DNA of 64,000 bases from the NCBI GenBank assembly GCA_003222675.1, contig QHWT01000084.1, forward strand, positions 1 through 64,000, given 5' to 3'. The stretch comes from Acidobacteriota bacterium. GTDB taxonomy: Bacteria; Acidobacteriota; Vicinamibacteria; Vicinamibacterales; 2-12-FULL-66-21. The notes under the pieces were generated by a model that made no database searches, was not told where the DNA came from, and saw only the letters and a program-made list of their open reading frames with translations. A program made the position numbers and the translations under genes. Shown piece by piece: positions 9,240 to 18,359 of the stretch (position 1 is the stretch's first letter; every line of letters begins with the position of its first letter).

Positions 9240-10175
9240 TTACGTTGCACCGGCATGCCGCGCAGATTGACCCGCTGTCGCGGACGCGCGATCGAGCACG
9301 GCACGGTCCCACTTCGCGAGCGTGGCGCCTCGCTCGTAGGTGCTCTCGATGAACGCGAGGATCTCCTGCTCCGGTGACGCGGCGGTCCGTACCGCCTCGT
9401 ACGGAAGGATGAATTCCCCCATTTCGCGATGGTAGTACGCGGCGCGCGGCCGCACCTGCGCTTCCTTGAATCCCGCCGGCTCAGGGACCGCGTACGCGTA
9501 GAACGAGGGCTCGAGGACTGGCCCGCTGCCCGGCCAGAAGCCATGACTGATCACTTCGTGCGAATACGCCTCGCGCATGAATGCGGGTCCCTCTCGCGGC
9601 GGCGCGAGCCGGCCCGAGAAGCGCGTGACGGCCAGATCGAAGCTGCCCCAGAAAAAATTCGCTGGACTGCACTTGCCGACGAACGAGCAGCGCGCGTCGG
9701 TGAAGACGCGCTCGATGTCGGCAAAGATGCGCCACGCCTTCGTCGCAAAGGCCGGATCGTATGAATGATGGTCGACGTCGGTGTCCAGGCGAATCGGCGT
9801 CGGAATCTCGACGGCTACCGGCCAGATCTTCACCTCAAGACGCATCTCGTTCAGTAATGCCATCATCTCGCCGTAGAAATCGGCGACCGTCCGCGGCTCG
9901 AGCTTCAGCGCGCGCTCCTCGCCATCTGACGTGCGCACGACGAGACGATGATCGATGAAGTCGAACTCCATCGTGAACGAGCGGCGATCGTGCGGCAGCG
10001 AATGCGTCGAGAGCCCGCGCGGCGTGATGTGGAAGGCGACGCCCCACGAGTGATTGACCGGCGGCGCGAGAGCGAGCGCCACCTTGCCCACAACCTGCAT
10101 CCACATGTGCAGCGTGGCATATGTATCCTTCCACGCGTCGTACGGCAGCGCCGGCCAAGGTTCAATCTTGGTCAT
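9240..10175 (-). CDS. DUF5996 family protein
   Basis: A 311-aa protein without signal peptide or membrane segments. It matches the DUF5996 family, with an N-terminal WPALPYDAWKDTYATLH, a central HHSYDPAFATKAWRI, and a C-terminal YHREMGEFILPYEAV. The biochemical function is unknown. It stands alone: a plus-strand gene ends about 56 bp to its left, and a repeat-filled gap separates it from the PQQ protein upstream on the same strand. Confidence 0.85.
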   Translation of the reverse strand: MTKIEPWPALPYDAWKDTYATLHMWMQVVGKVALALAPPVNHSWGVAFHITPRGLSTHSLPHDRRSFTMEFDFIDHRLVVRTSDGEERALKLEPRTVADFYGEMMALLNEMRLEVKIWPVAVEIPTPIRLDTDVDHHSYDPAFATKAWRIFADIERVFTDARCSFVGKCSPANFFWGSFDLAVTRFSGRLAPPREGPAFMREAYSHEVISHGFWPGSGPVLEPSFYAYAVPEPAGFKEAQVRPRAAYYHREMGEFILPYEAVRTAASPEQEILAFIESTYERGATLAKWDRAVLDRASATAGQSARHAGAT

Positions 10176-10195
10176 GCTCGTTTCTCACTCGCTTC

Positions 10196-10262
10196 GTAGC
10201 GCAGGCCTTTTAGGCCTGCCCCGGGGGCGCTGATGCAGCCCTGAAGGGCTGCACTACGCAAT
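10196..10262. repeat. REP-like double hairpin
   Basis: Two perfect short hairpins, GCAGGCC-TTTTA-GGCCTGC-type and GCAGCCCTGAAGGGCTGC, are joined by a GC linker. The whole unit is bounded by CGTAGCG on the left and CACTACG on the right. This two-stem form is typical of REP/BIME-type dispersed elements. It sits between two minus-strand genes and could end or stabilise the transcript. Confidence 0.6.
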
Positions 10263-10275
10263 GTCGTAAACCGCT

Positions 10276-11949
10276 CTAGGGTAGTCCATAGACGACCACG
10301 CGCGCGGACCCACCCGTCACCGGCCAGATCTTCGAATTCAAGCCCACCGCCGCGGCAACGAATTGCCTGCCGCCCACCTCGTAAGAAATGACGCCCCCAC
10401 CGACGGCTTTCCCCGTAGCGCTCTGCCACACGGCTTTCCCCGTCTGCGCGTCGAACGCGAGCACATCGCCATCGAGATTGCCCGTGAACACCATGCCGCC
10501 GGCGGTTGCCGTGATGCCGGCCACCATCGGCTTCGGCGTCTGCACCTTCCACTTGATCGCGCCGCTCTCCGGATCCAGGGCGGTGACCCAACCCTTCCAG
10601 CGATCGGTCGGGTCCATTTTCCCGAACGGGCTCTGAGGATCGTCCACGCCGCTCCACGGCAACCCCGGCGTGCCTTTGAGCGTATCGAGCCGTTGCAGCT
10701 TCACGGACGTGCACCAGTCGATCGCGTTGACGTACACCAGGCCGAGCTCGTGGTGAAAGGTCGGTCCATTCCATTCGATGCCGCCCTGAGTGCCCGGACA
10801 GAACCGTGTCGTGCGCGCCGAGGTGATTGGCGTTTCCGCGTTTGCACGCGTCGTCGCGATGCCCTTGGAGCGCACGACCAGCGTGGTGCCGCCAGGACCT
10901 CTCTCGCCCAGGTGCGTTGTTGTCGTCCGCTCGATGCCATAAACGTAACCGTCCTTCGCGCCAGCCGCCACGAAGTGACGCCCGCTTTTCGTGGTGATCA
11001 GCGCCGGCGCGGCCGAGATATCCCAGTCGTGGAAGTCTCCCTTGATCGGCTGCACGTAGGCGGCGAGGCGTCCGGTCTTCGCGTCGATCGCGAGCACCGA
11101 GTTGGAATACAGGTTTTCGCCGGGATGCAGTTGCGCGACGAAATCAGGAGCCGGATTGCCGGTTGAGACGTAGAGTAATCCGCTCGCTTCATCCAACGCG
11201 TAACTCGTCCACGTCGCTGCACCTCCCGGAGGATTCCCGGCGGACGCCCGCCACGTCGCGCGCTCGGGGCCGGATTCGGCAATCGTGCTGAACTGCCAGA
11301 CCGTGCGGCCCGTCGCCGCATCGAGCGCGTAAATGCGTCCCGACACATTGAAGTTGTCGCCGCCCGCGTTGCCGACGAAGACGAGACCGCTCCAGGCAAT
11401 CGGCGCCATCGGCACTGACTCGCCTTTCTTCCCGTCGCCGATCGCGACGTCCCAGAGCACGCTGCCGTTCGATGCATCGAGCGCCAGCACGTGCGCGTCA
11501 CCGGTGCCGCGGAACACCTTGCCCGCAAGATAGCCAACGCCGCGATTCACGTCGAGAAAGGTCTCAGGCTCGGCGCGCGTCTGCTTCCACTTCTGCCGGC
11601 ACGTCGTCGCGTCGATCGCGTACGTGTTGTTGAATGCGGTGAAGTAGAGCACGCCGCCCACGGCGACGATGCCACTCTGAAAGCTGACGGTGTCGGCCGT
11701 ATCGAATGCGCACACCTGGCGCAGCCCGGTCACGTTGGACGGGGTGATCTGCTCGAGCGGCGAGTAGCGATCGCCGGCGAGCGAACCGTTGTAGGCGATC
11801 CAGTCGCCGGGCCCGATGCGCGTGGCCGGCGTCGTCGACGCTGCCGGTGGCCTCGAGGCTCCGCGCTCGGTCGAGGAGGGCTGTGGCTTGCCGCTGCAGC
11901 CACCGGCGAGGCTGACGACGAACAGGATGAGCAACGCGCGATTGTTCAT
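10276..11949 (-). CDS. PQQ-dependent dehydrogenase-like beta-propeller lipoprotein
   Basis: A 557-aa protein of the quinoprotein dehydrogenase fold. It starts at MNNRALLILF and has a lipobox LAGGC (cysteine about residue 18), so it should be a lipid-anchored periplasmic protein. Eight-blade propeller W-motif repeats such as YAIDATTCRQKWK, YALDAATGRTVWQF, ITALDPESGAIKWK-type and LAFDAQTGKAVWQ run along the chain. A GDFHDWD motif matches quinoprotein alcohol/glucose dehydrogenases. No cytochrome domain is attached. The likely activity is oxidation of an alcohol or sugar with PQQ, but loss of activity cannot be excluded without checking the metal ligands. Confidence 0.8.
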   Translation of the reverse strand: MNNRALLILFVVSLAGGCSGKPQPSSTERGASRPPAASTTPATRIGPGDWIAYNGSLAGDRYSPLEQITPSNVTGLRQVCAFDTADTVSFQSGIVAVGGVLYFTAFNNTYAIDATTCRQKWKQTRAEPETFLDVNRGVGYLAGKVFRGTGDAHVLALDASNGSVLWDVAIGDGKKGESVPMAPIAWSGLVFVGNAGGDNFNVSGRIYALDAATGRTVWQFSTIAESGPERATWRASAGNPPGGAATWTSYALDEASGLLYVSTGNPAPDFVAQLHPGENLYSNSVLAIDAKTGRLAAYVQPIKGDFHDWDISAAPALITTKSGRHFVAAGAKDGYVYGIERTTTTHLGERGPGGTTLVVRSKGIATTRANAETPITSARTTRFCPGTQGGIEWNGPTFHHELGLVYVNAIDWCTSVKLQRLDTLKGTPGLPWSGVDDPQSPFGKMDPTDRWKGWVTALDPESGAIKWKVQTPKPMVAGITATAGGMVFTGNLDGDVLAFDAQTGKAVWQSATGKAVGGGVISYEVGGRQFVAAAVGLNSKIWPVTGGSARVVVYGLP

Positions 11950-11984
11950 TGAGAATCTCTCGACGACGATGATCGCCGGAGGAT

Positions 11985-14486
11985 ATGTCAAAGCAGCCAT
12001 GGTCGCAACGAACCGCCAATGAGAACCGGGCGGCCGCCGAATTCGTCTTTAGTGACGTGCATCAGCTGCTGACAGATATCCGCTCCGGCCTTCGGATGCT
12101 CGTCAAGTATCCGACGCTGTCGATTGTGGCGGTCCTGACGCTCGGACTCGGGATCGGGCTGAGCACGACGGTTTTTTGCGTCGTGAACGGCGGCCTTTTC
12201 AAGGGGCTCCCGTTTCCGGGCGCGGATCGCCTCGTGGCCCTCGTCGCGACGAACCCTTCGCAACAGCAGCCGCGGCAGCCGATCAGCGTGCACGATCTCG
12301 CGGTTTGGCAGGCGCGGCAGACGGTGTTCGAGCGATTCGGCGCGTACGGGTTTGCGCCCATCAATCTGTCGACGGAGGAAGGAAGGCCCGAGCGGTTCAG
12401 CAGCGGCCAGCTCTCGGTGGCGGCCTTCGAGACTTTGAGTGTCCAGCCCATGTTGGGCCGCGGGTTTCGCGACGGCGACGATCGGCCGGGCGCCGAAGCC
12501 GTGATTCTCCTGGGGTACGAGCTGTGGCGCGATCGATACGGGCGATCCCCGTCCATCATCGGTGCGACCATTCGCGCCAATGGCGTGCGGCGCACGGTGA
12601 TTGGCGTCATGCCCGAGCGGTTCGCGTTTCCCATTCGCGAGTCGCTCTGGACACCGCTTTCGATCGATCCGCTCGCCACGCAACGAGGCAAGGGGCCAAG
12701 CTACCTGGTCATCGCACGGCTGAAGCCGGACGTCAGCCTCTCCCAGGCCCGGGCGCAGGTCACGACGATCGCATCGCAGCTCGAAACGGAATACCCCGCA
12801 ACCAATCGCGGTGTCGGCGCCAACGTGATGCCGTATACGGAAACCATTCTCGGTCCGGAAATTTACGCGTTGCTGTATACGATGCTCGGCGCCGGCATCG
12901 GCGTGCTGCTCATCGCGTGCGTTAACGTATCGAACCTGCTCGTCGCCCGGGCGTCGTTGCGGAGGCGGGAGGTTGCCGTGCGCATGGCGCTCGGCGCCCG
13001 GCGCCATCGGGTCGTGCGGCAGCACCTGACGGAAGTGCTCGTCCTTGCCGTCCTCGGTGGCAGCATCGGGATCGTGCTGAGCGTCTTCGGCATGCGCTGG
13101 TTCACGCGGGCGCTGTCCGTGAACCCGCCGCCATTCTGGATCACCTTCGAGCTCGATTATCGCGTGATGCTGTTCGTGCTCGGCGTGATTGTGCTCGCCA
13201 GCTTGTGCGCGGGTGCATTGCCTGCGATGCATGCGGCGCGGGTGAGCGCCGGCGCGGCCCTCAAGGACGACAGCCGCTCTTCCACGAGTGCGAGCCTGGG
13301 CAAGTTCAGCAGCGCACTGGTTGTCGCGGAGCTGGCAGTGTCGTGTGGCTTGCTGATTGCCGCGGGCCTGATGATCAAGAGCGTCGTCGAGCTGAAGAAC
13401 GTCAAAATGCCGTTCGCGATTGAAAACGTCTTGACCGCGCGCGTGGATTTGCCGCGCGGCAAGTATCCAGACTCCGCCGCGAGCATCAGATTCTTCGAAC
13501 AGCTGCTGCCGCGGCTGCGGGCCGTCCCCGGGATCGAAGCCACGGCGCTGTCGGACGGCTTGCCGGCGGCGGGCAACGGGCTGATCACCGTGCAGATCGA
13601 GGGCAAGGCGTACCCGCACGCGATCGACTATCCCGCGGCGCGCGAGGGGATCGTGACGGCCGGTTACTTCGAAACCTTTCAGACGCCGCTCGTCAGCGGA
13701 CGGGAATTCACGGCGGCGGACGTCGCGACAAGCCAGCCCGTCGCGATCGTCAACGAGTCGTTCGCGCGCGCGCACTTTGCGAACATCGATCCGACCGGGC
13801 ACCAGTTCAAGCGCATCCGCCCCGAGTCAAAAGAGCCGTGGCTCACCATCGTCGGCGTGGTGCCCGATCTCCTCATGGAAGGCATCGGGAACAACAACGC
13901 GAGCCCGGTTGGCTACTACATTCCGATCGCGCAGAGCGATGTAGCGAACGGCGTCCGCGTCGCCGTCCGCACGCGGGGCGAGCCCGGCGCGCTGACATCG
14001 CTCGTGCGCTCGGCCGTGTCATCGCTCGATGGCGACCTGGCCATCTACGAGATCCACACCATGCGGTGGGTAATCGATCGACAGACGTGGTTCTACACGG
14101 TATTCGGCAGCTTCTTCATGACGTTCGGCTTCTGTGCGCTCTTCCTCGCGGCGGCGGGACTCTACGGGGTCATGTCCTTCGCGGTGACGCAGCGGACGCG
14201 CGAGATGGGCGTGCGATCGGCGCTCGGGGCGCCGGGAGTTCAGCTCGTGCTGCTGGTCATGCGCAAGAGCATGCTGCAGCTGACGATTGGTCTGTTCCTC
14301 GGGTTGGCGCTCGCGCTCCTCGCGTCCGGCGCTCTCCAACCGGTCCTGTATCACGTGGATCCGCGCGACCGGCTCGTGTTCGCCGCCGTGATCGCGACGC
14401 TGGCGCTTGCCAGCCTCATCGCGAGCATTCTGCCGGCGCGCCGGGTGACGAAGATCGATCCGGTCCTCGCGCTCGCGAGCGAGTGA
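11985..14486 (+). CDS. FtsX-like ABC permease of the ADOP type
   Basis: An 833-aa membrane protein with two MacB-like periplasmic core domains alternating with two FtsX permease domains. The first transmembrane helix is at about residues 45-65, three helices follow at about 290-420, a middle helix lies near 445-470, and three C-terminal helices run from about 700 to 825. Motifs include GIGLSTTVFCVVNG, REVAVRMALGARRHRVVRQ and TREMGVRSALGAPG. An internally duplicated permease without a neighbouring ATPase is characteristic of the 'acidobacterial duplicated orphan permease' group. The substrate is unknown. The Shine-Dalgarno GGAGG lies only 2 nt before the ATG, so the start is slightly uncertain. 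Confidence 0.9.
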   Translation: MSKQPWSQRTANENRAAAEFVFSDVHQLLTDIRSGLRMLVKYPTLSIVAVLTLGLGIGLSTTVFCVVNGGLFKGLPFPGADRLVALVATNPSQQQPRQPISVHDLAVWQARQTVFERFGAYGFAPINLSTEEGRPERFSSGQLSVAAFETLSVQPMLGRGFRDGDDRPGAEAVILLGYELWRDRYGRSPSIIGATIRANGVRRTVIGVMPERFAFPIRESLWTPLSIDPLATQRGKGPSYLVIARLKPDVSLSQARAQVTTIASQLETEYPATNRGVGANVMPYTETILGPEIYALLYTMLGAGIGVLLIACVNVSNLLVARASLRRREVAVRMALGARRHRVVRQHLTEVLVLAVLGGSIGIVLSVFGMRWFTRALSVNPPPFWITFELDYRVMLFVLGVIVLASLCAGALPAMHAARVSAGAALKDDSRSSTSASLGKFSSALVVAELAVSCGLLIAAGLMIKSVVELKNVKMPFAIENVLTARVDLPRGKYPDSAASIRFFEQLLPRLRAVPGIEATALSDGLPAAGNGLITVQIEGKAYPHAIDYPAAREGIVTAGYFETFQTPLVSGREFTAADVATSQPVAIVNESFARAHFANIDPTGHQFKRIRPESKEPWLTIVGVVPDLLMEGIGNNNASPVGYYIPIAQSDVANGVRVAVRTRGEPGALTSLVRSAVSSLDGDLAIYEIHTMRWVIDRQTWFYTVFGSFFMTFGFCALFLAAAGLYGVMSFAVTQRTREMGVRSALGAPGVQLVLLVMRKSMLQLTIGLFLGLALALLASGALQPVLYHVDPRDRLVFAAVIATLALASLIASILPARRVTKIDPVLALASE

Positions 14487-14493
14487 ATCGTCA

Positions 14494-14620
14494 ATCCCTG
14501 ATCCCTGATCCGGGATCCCTCATCGCGAATCCTTCATCCTCGATCTCCAATCAACCATCGAGAATGAAGGATGAGGATTCGCGATCGACGATTAGTGATT
14601 GCGGATCAGGGATCAGGGAT
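14494..14620. repeat. Long imperfect palindrome built of GATCCCT units
   Basis: The left arm (14494-14544) reads as repeats of ATCCCTG and GATCCGG followed by CGCGAATCCTTCATCC. The right arm (14557-14620) is nearly its reverse complement (GGATGAGGATTCGCGAT, then GGATCAGGGATCAGGGAT). The arms could form a stem of about 50 bp. It lies exactly between two convergent genes and may act as a bidirectional terminator, although it lacks a classic U-tract. Confidence 0.7.
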
Positions 14621-14629
14621 GGGCGATTG

Positions 14630-17287
14630 TCATCGTTGGAACCAGTAAGCGATCTTGAAGAGGATGACGTCATCACCCGGTGCGCCGAAGACGCCGGCGA
14701 GGTCGCGGTGGAATACGAACTGTCCGGGGTTCGCCGAGTCCCGGCGCTGTTCCGTCCACACCAGGTACATCGCGGAGCCCCGCTTCCATTCCCAGCGGAA
14801 GATGCCATTCACGCGCAGCGATTTGAAGTTGAAGTTGGGATCGCCGAAGTGGAAGGCATCGCCCCCGTCTCCTGGCTCGATGGTGTAGATCCGCGCGGTC
14901 GGTTCGTACGACAGGTCGCCGCGATCGATACCGTAGCGGACGAAGTCGAACGTGCGCGGACGCGCGAGTTCCTTGAACTCGCGGTAGTCGGCGACCGACA
15001 CGAGCGGCTGCATGTAGAACTGGATCGACATTCTGGGCGAGAGCACGACGTTCACGCGCGTCTGCAGGCCGAACTCTTTCTGGTCGATTGTCCCGAAGAC
15101 GTAGCGTGAGCCGAACGTTGACGTCGCCGCCGGATCGACGAACGTGCCGACGTACTGCGCCAGCTGGTGGGTGCGATTGAAGGTTGGTCCGCTGGAGATC
15201 TCGAGAGAAGCGGCGGGCCTGTAGCGGACGCTGACGCTCCCACTGTAGGTGAACCCCGCGTCGCTCGTGAACGTGTTGCCGTTCGCCCCGACGGACAGGC
15301 GCTTCCGCCCGTCACTCTGCAGGCCCATGAATGCACCGCGCGTCGATGGCGAGGCCATGGATGGTCCGCCCCGGGTCAACCGATCGTCCTGCACCGGCCG
15401 GAAGAAGAGCGCATCGCCGAACAGCGTCCAATAGTTCTTGAACTGGATGTTCCCCAACAGGAAAAGGCCGTCGCTCTGCCGCTCCCGCGCGAAGTTCCAC
15501 GTGTAAAATTTCGCGACCGCAAGGAAACGGTCACGCGAGAATCGATTCACCTTCGGATTGTGCCACTGGTAGACCACGTGCGCGCCGGCGCGATCGCTGT
15601 TGAAGTTGAATCCCGCATCTCCTGATTCGAACCCGGGACTCACACTCCAGAGCGCCGCATTCAGGCCGTGAACGCCGCTGTTGCGATTCACGTTGACGCT
15701 GCCGGTCCAGCCCCCGAGCGCCGTGGCGCTCGGATCAAAATGAAGATGTGGTGCGTCCGGACGCTGATAGTACCGCTGCGCTGCCTGCTGCAGACGCGAG
15801 ACGGCGGGTTGGCTGCCGGTCAGGTAACTGCCCGCGATGCTGCCGGTGACGACCCAGTCGCGCTTGCTGTCGAGGAAGTAATGCGCATCGGTGCCGGCGA
15901 CGTACGCCTGGCCAGGCACGAGGTTGTGGAGCGCCGGCGTGTGCAGGTCGCGGTTCACCGCGGTCGCCAGCAATCCTACGGAGGCGCGGCGACCGATCTC
16001 GCGCTGGACGCGTCCGACGAAGTAATTGGTCAACGGTTCCACCTCGGTTTCGCCGTGGAACGCGTTGGTCACCGTCTGCGCCTGCTCCCGTCCGGTCACC
16101 GCCTCCAGAAAGCCGAGGCTCCAGCCGTTTCGTGTCTTGCCCGTGAGCTTCGCCGCACCAAGAATCGTCGACGAGGACGGCTGATCGACGAAGTCCCCGT
16201 CGGCCCTGCCTTGTGGCGCGCGCCCGATGCGCCGCGAGTAGAACAGCATTGGCTCCGATCGGTTGAAGCCCCAGAAGTTGTTGGCGCCGCCATGGCCGAA
16301 GTTGCTGAAGATGTTCGCGCCCTCGATGAAGAACGGGCGCTTCTCCTCGAAGAACGTTTCGAACGCGGTGAGGTTGACGACCGCCGGATCCACCTCCACT
16401 TGCCCGAAGTCCGGATTGATCGTGCCGTCGAGCGACAGATTGCTGCTCAGCCGGTACTTCAAATCGACGCCCGCGCCGGCGAACATCCGCGAGCCGTCAT
16501 TGAATGGATCGTTGGGCCCGGGTGGCGCCACGAATTCCGCGCGACTCACCGCATATGGCAGCACCTCCACGCTCCGGTGCGGCGAAATCCCTTCGAGCCC
16601 CTCCAGATGACCCATGCGCGATGCCAGGCCACTCTCCGTCTTGGGCACGTGCACCAGCCACGAGCGCTCTCCTTTGCGCTGGATGTATCGCATCGCGTTG
16701 ATGCCGAAGGTGTGATGCGCCGCCGCCGGAAAGCGAAGCTGCGAGTAGGGGAGGCGCATTTCGAGCGTCCATCCACTTTCATCGATCTTCACCGCCGATT
16801 CCCATACGGCATCCCACGCGTTGTCCTGCCACGAGTCGTTGTAGATAGTGGAGTCTCCCTGCACGCCCGCGGCGGTGACGGTGAACGCCGCGCCCGTCAG
16901 ATGGTCGTGATGAGGATCGAGGAACAACGTGAAACTGTCGGCCTCCGCGTCGAGATCGCGCCGCGATAACTGGCGGGCGATTCGTGATGGCTCCCGATCG
17001 TAGAGCCGCACGCCGACGTACAACGCCGCGGCATCGAATGCAATGCGAAGCTCGGTCCGTTCGGTGACCGGCTTCCCCTCCTCGGGATCGCGCTGCGTGA
17101 ATTCGGTGGCGGCCGGCGCACGTAGCCAGACCTCGTCGTCGAGCCGCCCGTCAATCGACACAGCCGTCGTCGCACGAATGGCCTGGACTACGGGCACGCC
17201 CGGGTGGGCAGACTGCGACTGCCTCGCCATCGCGGGAGGAACACACAGCGAGGCTGCGAGCAGCGCGAAGAGAATGCGGCGGAACAC
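14630..17287 (-). CDS. DUF5916 outer-membrane-type protein with CBM9-like domain
   Basis: An exported protein of about 885 aa. After a signal peptide (VFRRILFALLAASLCVPPAMA) comes a carbohydrate-binding family 9-like domain (VSIDGRLDDEVWLRA..., about residues 40-230). A DUF5916 domain follows, rich in alternating beta strands and containing the conserved SLDGTINPDFGQVEVDPAVVN and FFEEKRPFFIEG. The C-terminus ends in an aromatic strand (LFKIAYWFQR) as outer-membrane barrels do. It is probably a surface protein for glycan binding or uptake. The start is uncertain: GTG 17287 is used, TTG 17299 is possible, and starts beyond about 17400 would run into the divergent PIG-L gene. Confidence 0.82.
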   Translation of the reverse strand: MFRRILFALLAASLCVPPAMARQSQSAHPGVPVVQAIRATTAVSIDGRLDDEVWLRAPAATEFTQRDPEEGKPVTERTELRIAFDAAALYVGVRLYDREPSRIARQLSRRDLDAEADSFTLFLDPHHDHLTGAAFTVTAAGVQGDSTIYNDSWQDNAWDAVWESAVKIDESGWTLEMRLPYSQLRFPAAAHHTFGINAMRYIQRKGERSWLVHVPKTESGLASRMGHLEGLEGISPHRSVEVLPYAVSRAEFVAPPGPNDPFNDGSRMFAGAGVDLKYRLSSNLSLDGTINPDFGQVEVDPAVVNLTAFETFFEEKRPFFIEGANIFSNFGHGGANNFWGFNRSEPMLFYSRRIGRAPQGRADGDFVDQPSSSTILGAAKLTGKTRNGWSLGFLEAVTGREQAQTVTNAFHGETEVEPLTNYFVGRVQREIGRRASVGLLATAVNRDLHTPALHNLVPGQAYVAGTDAHYFLDSKRDWVVTGSIAGSYLTGSQPAVSRLQQAAQRYYQRPDAPHLHFDPSATALGGWTGSVNVNRNSGVHGLNAALWSVSPGFESGDAGFNFNSDRAGAHVVYQWHNPKVNRFSRDRFLAVAKFYTWNFARERQSDGLFLLGNIQFKNYWTLFGDALFFRPVQDDRLTRGGPSMASPSTRGAFMGLQSDGRKRLSVGANGNTFTSDAGFTYSGSVSVRYRPAASLEISSGPTFNRTHQLAQYVGTFVDPAATSTFGSRYVFGTIDQKEFGLQTRVNVVLSPRMSIQFYMQPLVSVADYREFKELARPRTFDFVRYGIDRGDLSYEPTARIYTIEPGDGGDAFHFGDPNFNFKSLRVNGIFRWEWKRGSAMYLVWTEQRRDSANPGQFVFHRDLAGVFGAPGDDVILFKIAYWFQR

Positions 17288-17450
17288 GGACGAACTCAAA
17301 ACCGCGCCACCGGAGGGCAAAGCACAGTGTAACCCGGACGGGTGCGCTGTCAGGCGACCGGCGTTCCAGTAGAATGCGCGGCGAACTGCCGCAGGACTCA
17401 CACGACCGGAAAACCCATCTGCGACAGTGAAGTGCGGTGAAGGAGAGACC

Positions 17451-18356
17451 ATGCTCAGAACACTCAGCGTCATAGCAGCGGTTTCGATGGCCGGGTTGGT
17501 TGCCAGCGTCGCTCCCGCGACCGCGCAGGACGGCAAGCTGCGCATCATTGCGTTCGGCGCGCACCCCGACGACAACGAACTGCGCGTCGCCGGCACGGCG
17601 GCGATGTGGGCGGCGGCCGGACATCACGTGAAGTTCGTGTCCGTCACCAATGGAGATATCGGCCACTGGAGGGAAGCGGGCGGGCCGCTGGCGCGGCGGC
17701 GCACGGCCGAAGTCCAGGAAACCGCGAAGATTCTTGGCATCACCACGCAGGTCCTCGACCTGCACGATGGCGAACTGGAGCCGACGCTCGCGAACCGGCG
17801 CACGATCACACGCCTGATTCGCGAATGGAAGGCGGACATCGTGCTCGCCCATCGTCCGAACGACTATCACCCGGATCACCGGGCCGTTGGTCAGCTCGTG
17901 CAGGACGCCTCCTACATGGTGACGGTGCCGTTCTTCTGCCCTGATACACCAAATCTCGACCGCAACCCCGTGTTCCTCTCCTACGAGGATGACTTCACGA
18001 AGCCCAATCCATTTCAGGCCGATATCGTCGTGGCGATCGACGGGGTGGTGGAGAAGAAGCTGGCCGCGACCGAAGCGATGCCATCGCAGTTTTACGAGGG
18101 CGGAGCGAATGGCGGACCGCAGCTGGTGCCGTCCGACGAAGCTGCAAAGACGAAGCGGACGAATGACGTGCGCGAGGGGTTCAGGAAGCGATTCGCCTCG
18201 ACGGCGACCCAGTACCGCGCGAAGCTGCGTGAGATGTATGGCGCGGAGCGCGGGGACGCTGTGCAGTACGCGGAGGCGTTCGAGATTTCGGAGTACGGCC
18301 GTCGGCCAAACGCCGAGGAGATCAAGCGATTGTTTCCGTTCTATGCGCCGAAGTAG
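17451..18356 (+). CDS. Exported PIG-L/LmbE family deacetylase
   Basis: A 301-aa secreted hydrolase. It has a signal peptide (MLRTLSVIAAVSMAGLVAS...ATAQ), then the PIG-L zinc motif AHPDD at residues 37-41 and a second metal motif HPDH at about 140. Family members remove N-acetyl groups from GlcNAc-containing molecules; the substrate here is unknown. The start ATG 17451 is preceded by the Shine-Dalgarno AAGGAGAG. The gene is divergent from the DUF5916 gene and its stop is only 3 bp from the permease stop on the other strand. Confidence 0.9.
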   Translation: MLRTLSVIAAVSMAGLVASVAPATAQDGKLRIIAFGAHPDDNELRVAGTAAMWAAAGHHVKFVSVTNGDIGHWREAGGPLARRRTAEVQETAKILGITTQVLDLHDGELEPTLANRRTITRLIREWKADIVLAHRPNDYHPDHRAVGQLVQDASYMVTVPFFCPDTPNLDRNPVFLSYEDDFTKPNPFQADIVVAIDGVVEKKLAATEAMPSQFYEGGANGGPQLVPSDEAAKTKRTNDVREGFRKRFASTATQYRAKLREMYGAERGDAVQYAEAFEISEYGRRPNAEEIKRLFPFYAPK

Positions 18357-18359
18357 CCG

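Noticed and set aside
11988-13802. 604-codon minus-strand frame opposite the FtsX-like permease
   Set aside because: Composition (R, H, E, Q rich) is that of an antisense frame; the plus strand encodes an evident ADOP permease.
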